Shown here one piece after another: positions 1-12,014 of a stretch of DNA of 64,000 nucleotides. Position 1 is the first letter of the stretch. Each line of letters opens with the position of its first letter. The translations under genes and the position numbers were made by a program. Where the stretch lies: contig QEYB01000368.1 in assembly GCA_017562135.1 (NCBI GenBank), positions 372,001 through 436,000 of the forward strand. Reading direction: 5' to 3'. Below the pieces are notes generated by a model, which was not told where the DNA came from, did not search any database, and saw only the letters and a program-made list of their open reading frames with translations. The stretch comes from Dipylidium caninum. Taxonomy: Eukaryota > Platyhelminthes > Cestoda > Cyclophyllidea > Dipylidiidae.

Positions 1-1326
1 AGATGCTCCGTGTTAGCGCAATACTAAAAAATGTAATCTTGAAGTGAAAACTTTCAAATTCTTGAATTAATAAATAATGAAATATGTTGGGTACACCTCT
101 ACTACTCCAGGGTCCAAAATACTGCCGATGCATCAACCTTGATAATTTGTGAGAAATCGAAGGTGCTCGACAAGCTATACCCGATTAGTGGGCACACGAA
201 TGTAAATATTTACAATCTGGTCTAAAAAGCGGTATTGAGTGGGAAATGGAAGCTTATCAAGAGGTGATTGAAGGAAATTGAAAGGAAGGAATGAATGTGG
301 AAGGGAACAAGGATAAAAAAGCTTTTAAAAATCATTGGCTGACATCCCCTGTTTGGTAGATGCGTGAATCGAGCCGTTACAAAAGCATAATGTCTATTGC
401 TTCGACTGACGCTGCCACTGCTTCCACAGAAAGGATGATACACACGCGCAGATATACGCGCCAAGGCAAAAGGCACGGAAAAGTGGAAGGGAATTTTTCG
501 ACCACTCTCATGAAAACCCATTGCAGGAAGTAGGTAAGTGACAACAATGCATGAGAATATTAGTCTCTTGTTCTAACATGAATGATTTCTATAAGGAAGA
601 TAGATGTAAAGAGGGCGATTGCTTCAGGAATATATTTCGAAATGACTTTATATATCAAGTAGTCGCCTCGGTGAAGTAGACACGCGGCGCATTGCAAAGC
701 GTATGATGGAAAGTAGTTGAAGAGACGTCTGATAACACTGGTACGTGTTTACGACCTCATGCATTGCATCAATTTCGTAAATTACTTTTAACATTATGCC
801 AATCCTTTCAAGCAGCACGCATTCCAATATTTTCCTATCCAAGCATTAATTTTATGAAGCGGAACATTTTCTGGTTGTCTCCAAAGAGATGAATTTGCCC
901 AGCAAATACGGATCATAGTGAGATGTCTACGGTAGGTGACATGTGGACTTTGCGCAATAAAGTATCATAAGCATTGAAGGCGAAGCACTCACTGGATCCG
1001 AATACCACCCAAAGGCTTAAATACGCATTTATTACGTGAAAATACGCAAGTGAAAAAAAGAATAATGCCACGTTCAGCCGAACAAGTGTTGGAAGGTCAA
1101 GCATTGTAAAAAATTACAATATGAAGCCCAAGTGGTAATACCTTTGCTCAAAGCTCTGGGCGACAAAAAACCTCAATATGTCAACTAATAAACAAATAAG
1201 ACAAATGTAAAGGAGTGTTTAATGTCATTCATCGATGGTAGTAAATAACAACAGTTTAGTGGGAAAAAGGTGAATCGGAGTACATATTTTGCAAATCAAT
1301 TCTTCGAGCAAAGCAAAAAAACTTAC
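1..1326. other. Left-edge non-coding stretch (PMCA intron)
   Basis: This stretch lies downstream of the second coding exon of the minus-strand calcium ATPase and begins, on that strand, with a good GTAAGT donor at 1326-1321. I found no exon resembling the next expected part of the pump (the rest of the first membrane pair), so the intron probably runs off the window. The sequence is AT-rich and no other gene is visible on either strand. Confidence 0.6.
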
Positions 1327-1943
1327 ATTTACTATAGAGGGAGAGGGCTAAGGAAACAACTGCAGCGGCCATCAAGACTATTAGAGTGACATCCTGCAAG
1401 GCTTCCCACATGAGCTGCAAAAAGGTTTTCGGGGGTTTAGGGGGTATCACATTCGAACCGAAAACCTGAGTTCTTTCCGCTACTTCAACACTATGTACAC
1501 CTAAATAAAATATGGGAAAAGACGTTATGAATTATAGATACAGGGTACAAAATTCGTCGTAGAATCTATGCCTGCGAATCCAAAAAGTTTGCTGAGGTTA
1601 ACCTAGGTAATTATAGACCAAACCAATTGGTCATTAAGTAAAATGCTTGGAAAATTTGATGATATTCACAGCTTAAAATTGGAGAAACACGAAAGACAGG
1701 AAACCTCGTATACAGGCATAAGTAATCTAATGAATTAAACTGGCATAGACAGCGCACAAGGTTCTTACCATTGTTGGGAGACGTTTTTAATCTTTTGCAT
1801 AGCCCATTAACACCATCATATCGTGCTTTTATATATTCTATGGCTTCAAGCCCACGTAGTTGCATCATCTCTTGAAGTTCTGTAGCGGTAACTCCGTACG
1901 ACTTTTGCGCTGTGTCGGAGGTATTTGCCGTATTTGGTGGCAT
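1327..1943 (-). CDS. Plasma membrane calcium-transporting ATPase (PMCA), N-terminal fragment
   Basis: P-type ATPase that exports Ca2+ across the plasma membrane; only the N-terminus is in the window. Exon 1 is 1943-1769 and exon 2 is 1500-1327, joined in phase 1 (donor GTAAGA, acceptor TTTAG). The start is the ATG at 1943, which precedes a hydrophilic cytosolic segment with [16 protein letters not shown] and RLKTSPNNG, typical of PMCA N-termini. Exon 2 carries [18 protein letters not shown] and [19 protein letters not shown], the conserved region leading into the first membrane helix. Pump families other than PMCA do not share the [19 protein letters not shown] signature, so the family call is firm. 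The open frame continues upstream of the ATG without an early stop, so a longer N-terminus cannot be excluded. About 1140 residues of a usual PMCA, including the phosphorylation and calmodulin-binding regions, are beyond the left edge. Confidence 0.9.
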
Positions 1944-3333
1944 TTCGATAAATATTCGCAAGTTGAAAGGTTGATAAATTGCGAAGTGAACCAAAAATAT
2001 CGCCAATCTTCCTCAAGTGTCCAGACTCAGCTGTGTTTGTCACTAGAAACGTTTACGTATTACAACCGCTGAATATGCATCGCCTGCAAGAGTATCAGAT
2101 CGATGCCTGCCACCAGCACTCAAACGAGCAGACAAAATTCTGCCATTCGCGGAGGTTATCAATTATGCAGATAGCTTTTTGATGCATTAGAACAAGGTAG
2201 ACACAAAGTTTATGCTTATAATATAAAAATAAAAAATAAAAAATTAAAGGCTTGCGATGTGATGTCCTTAAATCATGTAAGTTGGGTTAACTTATTTGCA
2301 AATTCGTAAAAGCGAGAAATTTTTCAGTTATCACGATTAAATGAATTAGATTCATACCGAATGCCTTCGCAATTCAATTACTAATGGTGCCCAGCTGTGC
2401 AATCGTGGGATTAGGTTCATTTAGGCATTTCTCTATCATGGCATTGCTTATAGCTTCCGAAAACCTTTCCTCACATATAAAACCTTAGCGCCGAAAAAAT
2501 TCAGGGCGACAACTTATGGTTTCTTCATGCCCTTATTGGTGGTATAATTACGAGTAATTGTATTTAAAATCAATACAGGGCAGCATTTTTAAAGCACATT
2601 GCTTTTCACCGAAGGATGCATTATAATTAGCATAGTATGAGTCCCATCACTTTTTACCGATATCAGCTTTCAGGTGGCCGGTAAGGTAGAGTGTACATGG
2701 TATATTAGTTTAAAATCACTATAAGTGTTTGGAACGTAATATGTCTCCTTTCCTAACGTTGGTCAAATTGTGTCTTGAGGATATTTTTTGATTGGGGAGG
2801 CCACAATTTTGCTTTACTTTCGGATACTTCATAAATGCTAAGAAGCCTTGCAGAAGTGAGGAAAAATAAGAGAGTATTTCTATTCTGTAATCCATTGCCA
2901 ATATTTTCAAGCACTTGTCATATCCTGCTGGCAGTCAAAAAGCAGTAAAAGTCGCTTGTTGATTTGTTGAGGTGATCAAAGACACAAATGCTCCGGAATA
3001 TAGTTTGAAAGACACTAATTAAAAATGATATTTCGATTTTGCTCTCCTGACTATTCGGCATTGAGACCAAGTTACTATGGGGTTGCCAGAGGGAGACATT
3101 TTGGTCAAACCGAAACCCCGTGAACTTCATTAGCGTGTAGGTGTAACACCTCTAGTGCTTTTCACATGTTTATGTCAGCACTCATGATCACACTGCGAAT
3201 CGGTGACCTGTGGAATGGTTATTTATGTAATGGCAAGATGTGTATATGTCTCACATCGGTGATTTGTCGGTCACTCGTTCGGTCACATTAACATGAGTGG
3301 AGGCCACAGTTGTTCGAGGAAGCGACTTCAATT
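1944..3333. other. Intergenic region between divergent PMCA and cathepsin B genes
   Basis: The PMCA gene reads left and cathepsin B 1 reads right, so this 1.4 kb should hold both 5' UTRs and promoters. It is AT-rich, with short ORFs that have no recognisable family. I did not find a convincing TATA box or any repeat. Confidence 0.5.
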
Positions 3334-5373
3334 ATGACCACTCTATCCATCGCACTGTTTTTCCTCCTCACGACTGGCGGCTTAGCGAGGAACTGCTATC
3401 CTCGACATTTGAATGTTTACGTCAGGCCCGTCGCCATCCACGAGCCCCTCTCGCCTGAGATCATCGACTACGTTAATAACGTAAGTCCTTAACACTCAAA
3501 TTTTTCCCCACACCTCGATATTTGGCAAAATTCATTGATTTCAGCTGGGGAGTAGTTGGCATATTTAGACTTTGCACCTTTCTAATGAACAAATCTTCAG
3601 CCAGATAATCTTCCGACGAAAAATCTTTTCACTGCACAACTAGTTGGTGAGGAAAGGGAGCCACTGTTGAGCATTTAAGATGGCATCTACTTTCCGTCGG
3701 CTCAGACCTCGCATCGCTAATTTGTTGAGCCTCGTCCTCATGATCTAAAAAATCTGCTGCGCCCCAAATGATACGCGATTGAACATATATTCCTAGCGTG
3801 CCTTATTCTGTAGTTCCTTTGCCCTTTGAATGTAGACGCCATTCGCCGCATGTGTAGTCGATTCCTCTTCGATAAACTGCACCATTTCGGGGCTCCACGA
3901 AACTCTTATTCCACATGTATTTAGGACTCAGGCGGATCTGTTAAGTCCTACCATTAAAGGTTGTAAAAGTAACTTAGTAGTTGCAATGTATTAGAGCACA
4001 TTGTGATATCCCAGTGGTGAACTTCTTTAGCTCAATACAACGTGGAAGGCGGGTTCGTCGCGAAGATTTACCACGCCCTCGCAGATTCGCCAACAGCTAG
4101 GGGCCCTTCCCGACCCCATGGGGGGGAGTCTTCCGCTGCTCGACTCTCTGTCTGAGGAGGCTTACAAGGACCTGCCCACTTCATTCGATCCGCGCGAAAA
4201 GTGGCCCAACTGCAAGACGCTCTTCCAAATCCGCGACCAGGGCAGCTGCGGGTCTTGCTGGGTACGTCCTTGGGCGCTTCCTGGCCCGGGTGACGCCCAG
4301 CCGATATCCACGCAAGCTAGGCTGGGTTTGACGGAGAAAAACAAACATTAAGAATCAGTTTCGCCTGACCATTTGGTTTTTTGTGGTGTGATAAGCTGAC
4401 TGCTGCTGCATTTTGTAGGCGTTTGGCGCAGCAGAAGCCATGTCGGACCGTTTGTGCATCCATAACAAGGAGATGGTGAATGGACGAGCTGAGTCCGTGG
4501 TGCTGAGCGCCGACGACTTACTTTCCTGCTGTTCATTTTGCGGAATGGGCTGCAACGGCGGTTTTCCCTTTCAAGCGTGGAGATTCTGGCAGAAAAGCGG
4601 TCTCGTTAGCGGCGGTCCCTATGGCACCAAGGATGTGTGTCGAGCCTACGAAATACCGCCCTGCGAGCATCACGTCAACGGGACGCGGCCCCCCTGCGAG
4701 GGCGATGCGAAAACGCCCAAGTGTAGACGCGTGTGCAGCAAAGGCTACAAGGTCCCCTACACGAAGGACAAACATCACGGTGAGTGGCCGTCCGACGACA
4801 GAAGGTGTGGTAGGACACAGCATCCCGTAACGCGGTTTCGCTGCAGGCGTACAGCCAGCCCAAGGGACTGGCGGAGGGTAAAGCTTGCTTCCCCGACACG
4901 AGTCTCTCCTCGTACACCTGGCCGCACGTAGCCAATTGCTCAGGGGCGAAAGTGGGCGTCCCCTTAGAGGGGCCAGAACCATAGGCGCAGGGGGGGGCGA
5001 ATCCCGGTTACCACAGTGCACTGACACTTTTCTCTCCTTCTTGTCACTAGCCTCGATAGTCTACTCCGTCAATGCCAACGAAGATGCGATAAAGCGTGAG
5101 TTATTCATGCACGGACCGGTGGAGGCTGACTTTGAGGTGTACGCGGACTTTCCAACCTACCGATCGGGTGTGTACCAGCACGTGAGCGGCGCCCTGCTCG
5201 GCGGCCACGCCATCAAACTGATGGGGTGGGGGGAGGAGAACGGCGTGCCCTACTGGCTCTGCGCCAACTCCTGGAACACCGACTGGGGTGACGGGGGCTT
5301 CTTCAAGATCCTCCGTGGCAAAAACCACTGCGGCATCGAAAGCGATGTTGTGGCCGGTCTCCCACGCGACTAG
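3334..5373 (+). CDS. Cathepsin B-like cysteine protease 1
   Basis: Secreted or lysosomal papain-family (C1A) peptidase, 353 residues. Four exons: 3334-3480, 4031-4261, 4419-4779 and 5051-5373, all GT-AG, with phases 0, 0 and 1. The ATG at 3334 opens a signal peptide ([12 protein letters not shown]). A propeptide with LNTTWKAG and QLGALPDP follows, and the mature enzyme starts near [14 protein letters not shown]. The catalytic Cys is in QGSCGSCW, split from [11 protein letters not shown] by intron 2. The His is in [11 protein letters not shown] and the Asn in [14 protein letters not shown] marks the occluding loop that gives cathepsin B its dipeptidyl carboxypeptidase activity. Length and all key residues are normal for the family. 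Intron 2, after the catalytic Trp codon, is at the same place as in the next gene. Such enzymes in parasitic flatworms usually digest host protein in the gut or tegument; that role is inferred here. Confidence 0.95.
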
Positions 5374-6375
5374 CTCTCGCCTCTGCGTCAGTCTCCTGCA
5401 ATATTCCACGTGATTTCACCATCCCCTGTTGCAATTCCAACTCCAAAATTGCTTGAAAGCTAACACAATTTATGCTTATTGCCGCGTGATAAAATGCTCA
5501 GTAGATGTTGACTGCGTGCACCTCAAGCTGATGTTTACAAAAAAATATACAGGAAGCTTAAGCATGACTTCTTTCTCCCAAATCGCCATGTGTGGGTGGG
5601 TCCGAAAGGCGGGGGCCTTTCTTCGCCAGCCTTATTCGTCTCTCGACGTTGCCGAGTACATGGGAGGCGGTTCTGCAGATTACAATTTTAATCGCAAAGT
5701 ATCCACGCGGCAAGAGCGGTGGGGCGGCGAGCGATGCACCCACCACCTCGTAACTGGGGGCCGCATCGGTAAATAGACAAAGGTCGTGGTAGACTCTCCC
5801 GCCACTTCGACAGAGATGGGTACATTCCGAGCGAAACTGATGAAAGTTAGTTGTCATGCAAACTTCTTCACATAGCTTCATTTAACACCGACCCGTCCTC
5901 TGAGTTATTCTACGCCAGTGTGGAAGTGGTCAGCTTTAGACGTCCCGACTCCTGTCCGAAGATGCTCCAGTGAAGGGGGTCCTCGCGAGCCGACCAACGG
6001 GGGCTGCCTCGTTTCCACCCATTTCAAGGCTACACCTCGGAGGGTCGTCAGCACGTTCTGCCACCACGCAGCCTAAGCTGGCTGCGACGGCCTTCGCATT
6101 CCGCCTCGAGGACTTGTGCGCGGCTCAGGAGCCATCAAGTCGGTCGGAGACTGACCTCGGCCAACCCGAGGCCGCGGCAACTGAACGCCACACGGGCTGA
6201 CGAAGCCAGCCGAGGTGCGGATATCGCTGGGCGCGCCAGTGGGTGCACAAGGCTCGTCCTCGGTCTGCTCCAATCGCATTTGTCGTTGAGGGCCACCAAT
6301 GACTTTTGGCTGGGCTGCAGCGTCAAGTGCTGGCGCCACCCTCGAGCGTGCGCTCCTCTTCACTGTCGCAGGAGG
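5374..6375. other. Intergenic spacer between the two cathepsin B genes
   Basis: About 1 kb separating the tandem proteases. It must contain the 3' end of the first and the promoter of the second. No canonical AATAAA stands out right after the stop at 5373. Open frames here are short and show no family signature. Confidence 0.45.
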
Positions 6376-8314
6376 ATGGTCGTGCACTACCTTCTAATGC
6401 TGCTGATGGCACAATGGTCTTCCAGACTTTCGTATCCGGCTGAGCGACTAGACGAAATAGCAGACTACGTCAACAATAAGGTATTCCAACGCACTGAATT
6501 TAGGTCCCATTCTCGTCGTACCCCCGCGGCATTCCAGGAGGAGAAAGGTACAGGCTCCGAAAAAGGCTGTGCATGTACAAGCACCTCAACTCGCCCTCGT
6601 ACATTTAATTTGACATTGTGTTAGATCCAGGTTGGATTGATTTGCTAACCTACTTTCTGTCTCCAGCCTTTCTGCGAGCCGGGAAGAAGGGCTGTTTTGG
6701 TCACGTCTCTCCACTCGGTCAAAGTAAGCGGAGGCGAAGATTGAAGACTTAACTGATGTCCACCGAAATGCGGGGTCATGCGTCTGTCATGTCAGTGGAC
6801 ACACACACACACACACACGAAAATCGACTCGCCCATTGACACTTTGAGGGGTCGCGAATGCCATGGGCGACTCCCGGAGACTGCGGGTTTAGGTTGTGCT
6901 GCACATGCCTTCGGCGTATCTCGACAACCTCTTTTCAGGCCTGCCCCTGCGAGGCGCTCAGTAGTGCCGACAGGGCACGGGAGCCTGGCCTAACCACACG
7001 CCAGAATCTGGGTCAAACACTATGAATCCTGGAGATGCACCACTTCATCATCTTCTCTCCCTCAGGCGAATACAACGTGGAGAGCTGGGATGAACAGGCG
7101 TTTCACCGATCTCCTCTCCGCGAGGTCCCAAATGGGAAGTTTTCTCAGCCCGAATGGCCCAACTCTGCCCACAAAGTCGTTCCACCTCTCCTTGGCTCAG
7201 ATAGCGGCACTGCCGAAGGAATTCGATTCACGCCAGTTCTGGCCCGACTGTCCAACTATCGGCGAGATTGGCGACCAGGGCACGTGCGGCTCTTGTTGGG
7301 CAAGTTCGTTGTGATCTCTTACAAGTTCTCTTGCAACTTTCATTGGCGACTACTCCACATAAACGCAGCAGTCAGTCGATGGAACGATGAAATCTCTGAG
7401 CTGTTGAGCAGGTCATCGCGCCCATTCGTTACGAGTGCACGACGCCGACTTAGCAGACGTTCCGATTAATCTAGGCTTTTGGCGCTGTGGAAGCCATGTC
7501 CGACCGCATCTGCATCCATTCGGAAAGGAAGAAGGTGGTAAGGCTGTCTGCGAACGATTTGCTCTCCTGTTGTGGCTTCTCTTGCGGCTTTGGCTGCAAC
7601 GGCGGTCTGCCGGAGAATGCTTGGAAATATTGGGCCAAGGAAGGCATCGTATCAGGCGGCCCCTACGGGTCGCATGAGGGGTGTCGTCCTTACGAGATCC
7701 CTCCCTGCGAGCATCACACCCATGGCGACAGGCCCGACTGCAAAGGCTACGCGAGGACGCCCAAGTGTCAGCGGAGCTGCGTCGAGAACTACGGCGTGGA
7801 CTACCGGACCGATAAAGTTTTTGGTAAGCCTTAATCACTCACAGAGTTAGCTGAGAGTGCAAACGAGGAATTCCGCCGAACAGGTTGTATATCATTTGTT
7901 AGGCACAACTGTGTGATAGAGCTCGCGATTTGAAGTTTATTTGAGTTTATTTTTTTCAAAGTATACATCCATTTTTCAGCCTCGAGTGTGTACAACGTTC
8001 GAGCCAATGAAGTCGACATTATGCAAGAAATAATGGCCAACGGTCCTGTAGAAGCTGACTTTTTGGTGTACGCGGACTTCTTGACGTACAAGTCAGGTGT
8101 CTACCAGCATGTCAAAGGGAGTTTCATGGGTGGTCACGCGGTGAAGATCGTGGGATGGGGAGAGGAAGGCGGCGTGGCCTATTGGCTTTGCGCGAACTCT
8201 TGGAACACCGACTGGGGTGATGGGGGCTTTTTCAAAATACGCCGTGGAACAAATCACTGCAAAATCGAGGCTGACGTGAACGCGGGCATTCCACAACTGC
8301 ACACCGGAAAGTGA
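6376..8314 (+). CDS. Cathepsin B-like cysteine protease 2
   Basis: Second papain-family cathepsin B, 340 residues. Exons are 6376-6480, 7066-7299, 7475-7823 and 7980-8314, with the same three intron positions and phases as the upstream copy. The ATG at 6376 starts a signal peptide ([18 protein letters not shown]); the frame opens earlier, but without an ATG. The propeptide has [13 protein letters not shown], and the mature start is near [14 protein letters not shown]. Catalytic residues are the Cys of QGTCGSCW, the His of [11 protein letters not shown] and the Asn of [14 protein letters not shown] gives the occluding loop. Intron 2 has a GC donor (GCAAGT at 7300) instead of GT: only a cut directly after the TGG codon keeps the frame into [11 protein letters not shown]. 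The propeptides of the two copies are much less alike than the catalytic domains, which suggests an old tandem duplication with different activation or targeting. Confidence 0.95.
6799..6818. repeat. (AC)10 microsatellite
   Basis: A perfect AC dinucleotide run inside intron 1 of cathepsin B 2. Likely length-variable between individuals. Confidence 0.9.
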
Positions 8315-9991
8315 TTCCTACGGGGCAAGGAACGTTGACTCGATCGCACCTTTGCGCTGTCTCCATTCTTTCACTGCAATACCATACAAATTTAATTACA
8401 GATTCATTCTTGTGGGAAGGTATTCTAGCAGTCGGTATCAAATCAAAAGGGAGAGCGCAGCGTACCAATTGCAAGATCGCAATTTCAACTGCCTGATTGA
8501 GCGTAATCCACTCGTTATAGTGCAACATGTTGGTGTTTTTTTTGCATTGGGCACGTGATTACCTTAAAAATCGCCCTTCTGGGAAGTCGATGCGAAAACA
8601 GTTCCGCGTGCGACCTGTCCACCGCTCTCCCTTTAGCTGGCCTCTGACTCCGATCCCCTGCGGCTTAGAGGCTGTGCGAAAGATGACCCCACAAAAGTGT
8701 GACACAGGCAGTGTGCTGGCGGGTGGTTGGTTCGCCGGGGAGGGCAGACTTCTCCTGCCTCTAGTGGCCATCGCAATTGAGGGGTCACTTCGTAAATGAA
8801 TCAGTGTCCTTGTTGGAAATGGAGTGCACATCGACATTGGACTCCATATCTCCCAACAGTCCCACTAACTTGGTGACTTCTCCTGCCTAACGTTGACCCG
8901 CCTTGAAGTCAACTCAACTATTTGTAGAATCATTGAGAAATTATAGTCATAAAAGACTATAGTGCATAGGAGACAAAGGGGAGAGATGCGACCATGATTT
9001 AATACTGTTGAAATATGCTTTTTCGAAACTCCTTCGAACTAATCTCCTTTTATGTACACTCAACAATTCTTGCATGTTAATAAAGAGAATAATTGAAACG
9101 GATACAACAATACAAATAAAAGTGAAAAATTATGTCCCTACCGGCTAGTCATTCTTCAGTGAACTAAGTATTTCACCAAAGCGTCTAAATCCCGTTCAAG
9201 GACTTCCGATTTTAAAAGAAATTTCATGAACAGATTTGAACTTGTTGAATAAGTCATCAACTGTCATTAGCAACGAGATGAATGCGAACACTATGTTAGT
9301 GTATCATCAAACTCAGCTAGGGAGTTAAAGGAAGAAATTGTCGAAATAAGTTTCCCTACAGATATTACTCAGAATTAGAAATACAATAGAGCAAACGGCT
9401 TAGTGCATGAAAGGCGCATTGCGATCTTGGGGCCCAAAGCACGCCAATCTTGCCAGCAGAAGCGGTTCAACTACCACGTACTGCAAAATTAATTGTTATT
9501 AGCGCTGCCCGGAGGGCATATGTGCCTGCTTGCTAATAATCTTCTCCGTCATATATAGTCTGAGTTTTATTTTCTAGCTTTAAAATCGCTCTTCCTCCTG
9601 ATCTCGGTGCTATAATTTACCGCCTATCTTCACCTGTGGCCCTTGGATCTAAAAAAAATTTTAATGACTAAAATTCTGCCGCACGGTAAACGCATGAACA
9701 AAATTACATAACTTACTAAAAGGTTTCATTTGGGTAAAAAAGTGCATCCAACTTCGATGAGGTTAATTCGATCGCGTGTGCGGGCCCAACCGCAATTCGA
9801 CTGAGTGGTGAGGTGTTGCTTGGCTGTCCCTCATGCGTTTCCTTTTTTTAAATGTACATTACTCCGATTTATTACCAGCTACATGTCGCAGTTCACTGGT
9901 CACATTGCCACTATCTTAAATAGCACAGCCTCTGTTGGCTGTTTTGCACTTTTAAAAATATTTTACTATTGCCACAGGTTTGTGCGAAATA
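8315..9991. other. Intergenic region downstream of cathepsin B 2
   Basis: AT-rich sequence with no coding signal. An AATAAA at 9079-9084 lies about 765 nt after the cathepsin B 2 stop and could be its polyadenylation signal, which would mean a long 3' UTR; a second AATAAA lies near 9115. The promoter of the next small gene should be at the right end. Confidence 0.4.
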
Positions 9992-12014
9992 ATGGCTTCC
10001 GAACAGGATGCTCAGGTTTGGGAGGAATTTGAACGCCAGTGCGACGTGAGCCTCTTATACACATGATTGCTCCCATAGAATTTGCTTTTGGCACTATCAT
10101 CCGCAGACTTTTCATCCGAATCAAATTTTCCGGAGTGCCGTTTCGGTAAATGGATTTCCTGTTTTTATTTAAAACGTCTAAATTTGCCCCCCCTTGTTAT
10201 TAAATTAACTTTATCCTATGAAGCAATATAGATCATAAAATATGACCAATAGTATACCGTTAATTACTTGAAATGTACATAATCGATGGAAAAACAAGAC
10301 ATTATTCCATTTAGAAGTATCTAAGTCTTAGCAAAAGTATGCTTCTCTTCTTTCTCTATCGCATACATCCGTGTTTATAACCTTTCGCTTACGAGCAGCG
10401 TACTCCTTATAGGTGATGTTACTGATCAGTTTATTGACGCCTGTCGAGAATTGGATTCGTGGTTCATTCAGAAGCGGCTCATACTTACAATAAAGTGCCC
10501 GGAATATCAGCTTGCTGACGTATAACCCAATTGGATACATGTTTTCCTAGGAGATTGCAGATTTACAAAGGGAACTTGAGATAAAAATGGGGCACGCCAA
10601 ACATCTGCAACAGAAGATCCGCGACTATGTATGCTCTATTGACACAATTGTAAATAAGGTAAGATTGCGTCTACATCTTTTAACGAAAACTTACTCTCTT
10701 AATAGCTCACAGAAGGTGTGGTTTATGCCCCTCGTATCTAATGGGATTAATATGTAATATAAAAAATATGTACGTCATACCTATTGGCCTTGTTTTTGAT
10801 TTATACGAGTTTCCGTTAAATCTCGTGGAATCACTTTAACGTCATATTATTTCGTTGCTCCTTCTGCTGAAGGTAGGCGTCTGTCTTTCCACGACACCTG
10901 CTTTTTCAGTGTAATTGTTATGCTCTGTTCTCGTAGGACGGTGAACTGGCAAATGGGGGCTAACGTGCCTCTATGAAGATCGATTCTGTTTTAGGGTGCC
11001 AATTTCGAGCCTACATCAGACGTCTTGTGTAATATAGATAAGATGGAGTTAGTGCCCTATACTTCTCTTTAGATTCCCCTGAATCAGTCAGCGAAAGAAG
11101 GCCTCCTGGTATCGCCATGAAAGGACGCAATGGTATTGACTTGGCTCAGGGGCTACAACGTTTAGCCAAACTCCGCGATATCGCTTGTTGACAAGATTAT
11201 GCACATTAACGAAACAGTGTAAACAGGATTGCCCTCAACATTTTTTTAGATAGAATTTGACATTAACTTCAGGTAGCGTAGACAAACGTGGCAGCTGCTG
11301 GGACATGTACTGTTCCTTCCGCTAATCGAGGGAGCGAATGTTGTCATTGAACGGATTGTCTAAGATGTATCTCAGATAATTAAGTAATAATAGATGTAGA
11401 AATCCGCTTGTGCATGAACTATGGAGATTTAGACACAATAACAAAAGGACACTGCTTTTACCACATGAATGACATTGTCGACACTGTTTGACCATCAGTT
11501 TAAACCGATTTTAAGTTCCGTGTATCATTTGAGGTGTCGCAGATAGACCGGGTGGAACGAGGTTCACAGCTAATCGGTTTTTGACTTTTCGTAGTCCAGT
11601 GTTTCTTTCCCGAAATTTCGCGGAAACCGCTCCTTAGTATATGTCCGACCGTGATTAGGGCTTAAAACCAGGCTTCAAAAGTTTCTTGGAGCTGGAGGGC
11701 TGGTGTTGACTGTTGACCAAATAAAACAGTCCAGGAGGTGGTGAACATTCGTTCATCTTAGTCGGACTTTGTGGGTTCTTAGGTCTATGTAGTTACTGTA
11801 GATGGAGGAGCGGGTTAGCGGAACGGCAGTCGAAGAGGTAGTTATAATGAGGGGAGGAGGGTATGGCAAGAAAGACTAAGTAAAAGGGCTTTTGTATTCT
11901 TGGCTACTTCTGCCCCTTACCGATTTTTAGTTATCTGACGAATCGAAGAACCTTGTCTCCGATTCTGATTTCATAAAGGATGATGTAGAAGACGGCCTTA
12001 GGCTAAGTGGCTAG
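9992..12014 (+). CDS. Small coiled-coil protein of unknown function
   Basis: Three exons, 9992-10045, 10551-10658 and 11931-12014, all in phase 0 with GT-AG introns, give an 81-residue protein. It starts MASEQDAQVWEEFERQC, continues with a charged heptad-like helix (EIADLQRELEIKMGHAKHLQ) and an amphipathic part with IRDYVCSIDTIVNK, and ends with an acidic tail (SDSDFIKDDVED) before the TAG. There is no signal peptide or membrane segment. I do not recognise a family; the small coiled-coil form would suit a subunit of a larger assembly. Exons 1 and 2 are well supported by splice sites and a clean frame. Exon 3 is 1.3 kb away and rests on a phase match, an acceptor and a stop, so the C-terminus is less sure. 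An AATAAA at 12381-12386 could be the poly(A) signal. Confidence 0.55.

Noticed and set aside
4533..5027. 164-codon minus-strand ORF
   Set aside because: Antisense shadow of cathepsin B 1 exon 3 and the intron after it.
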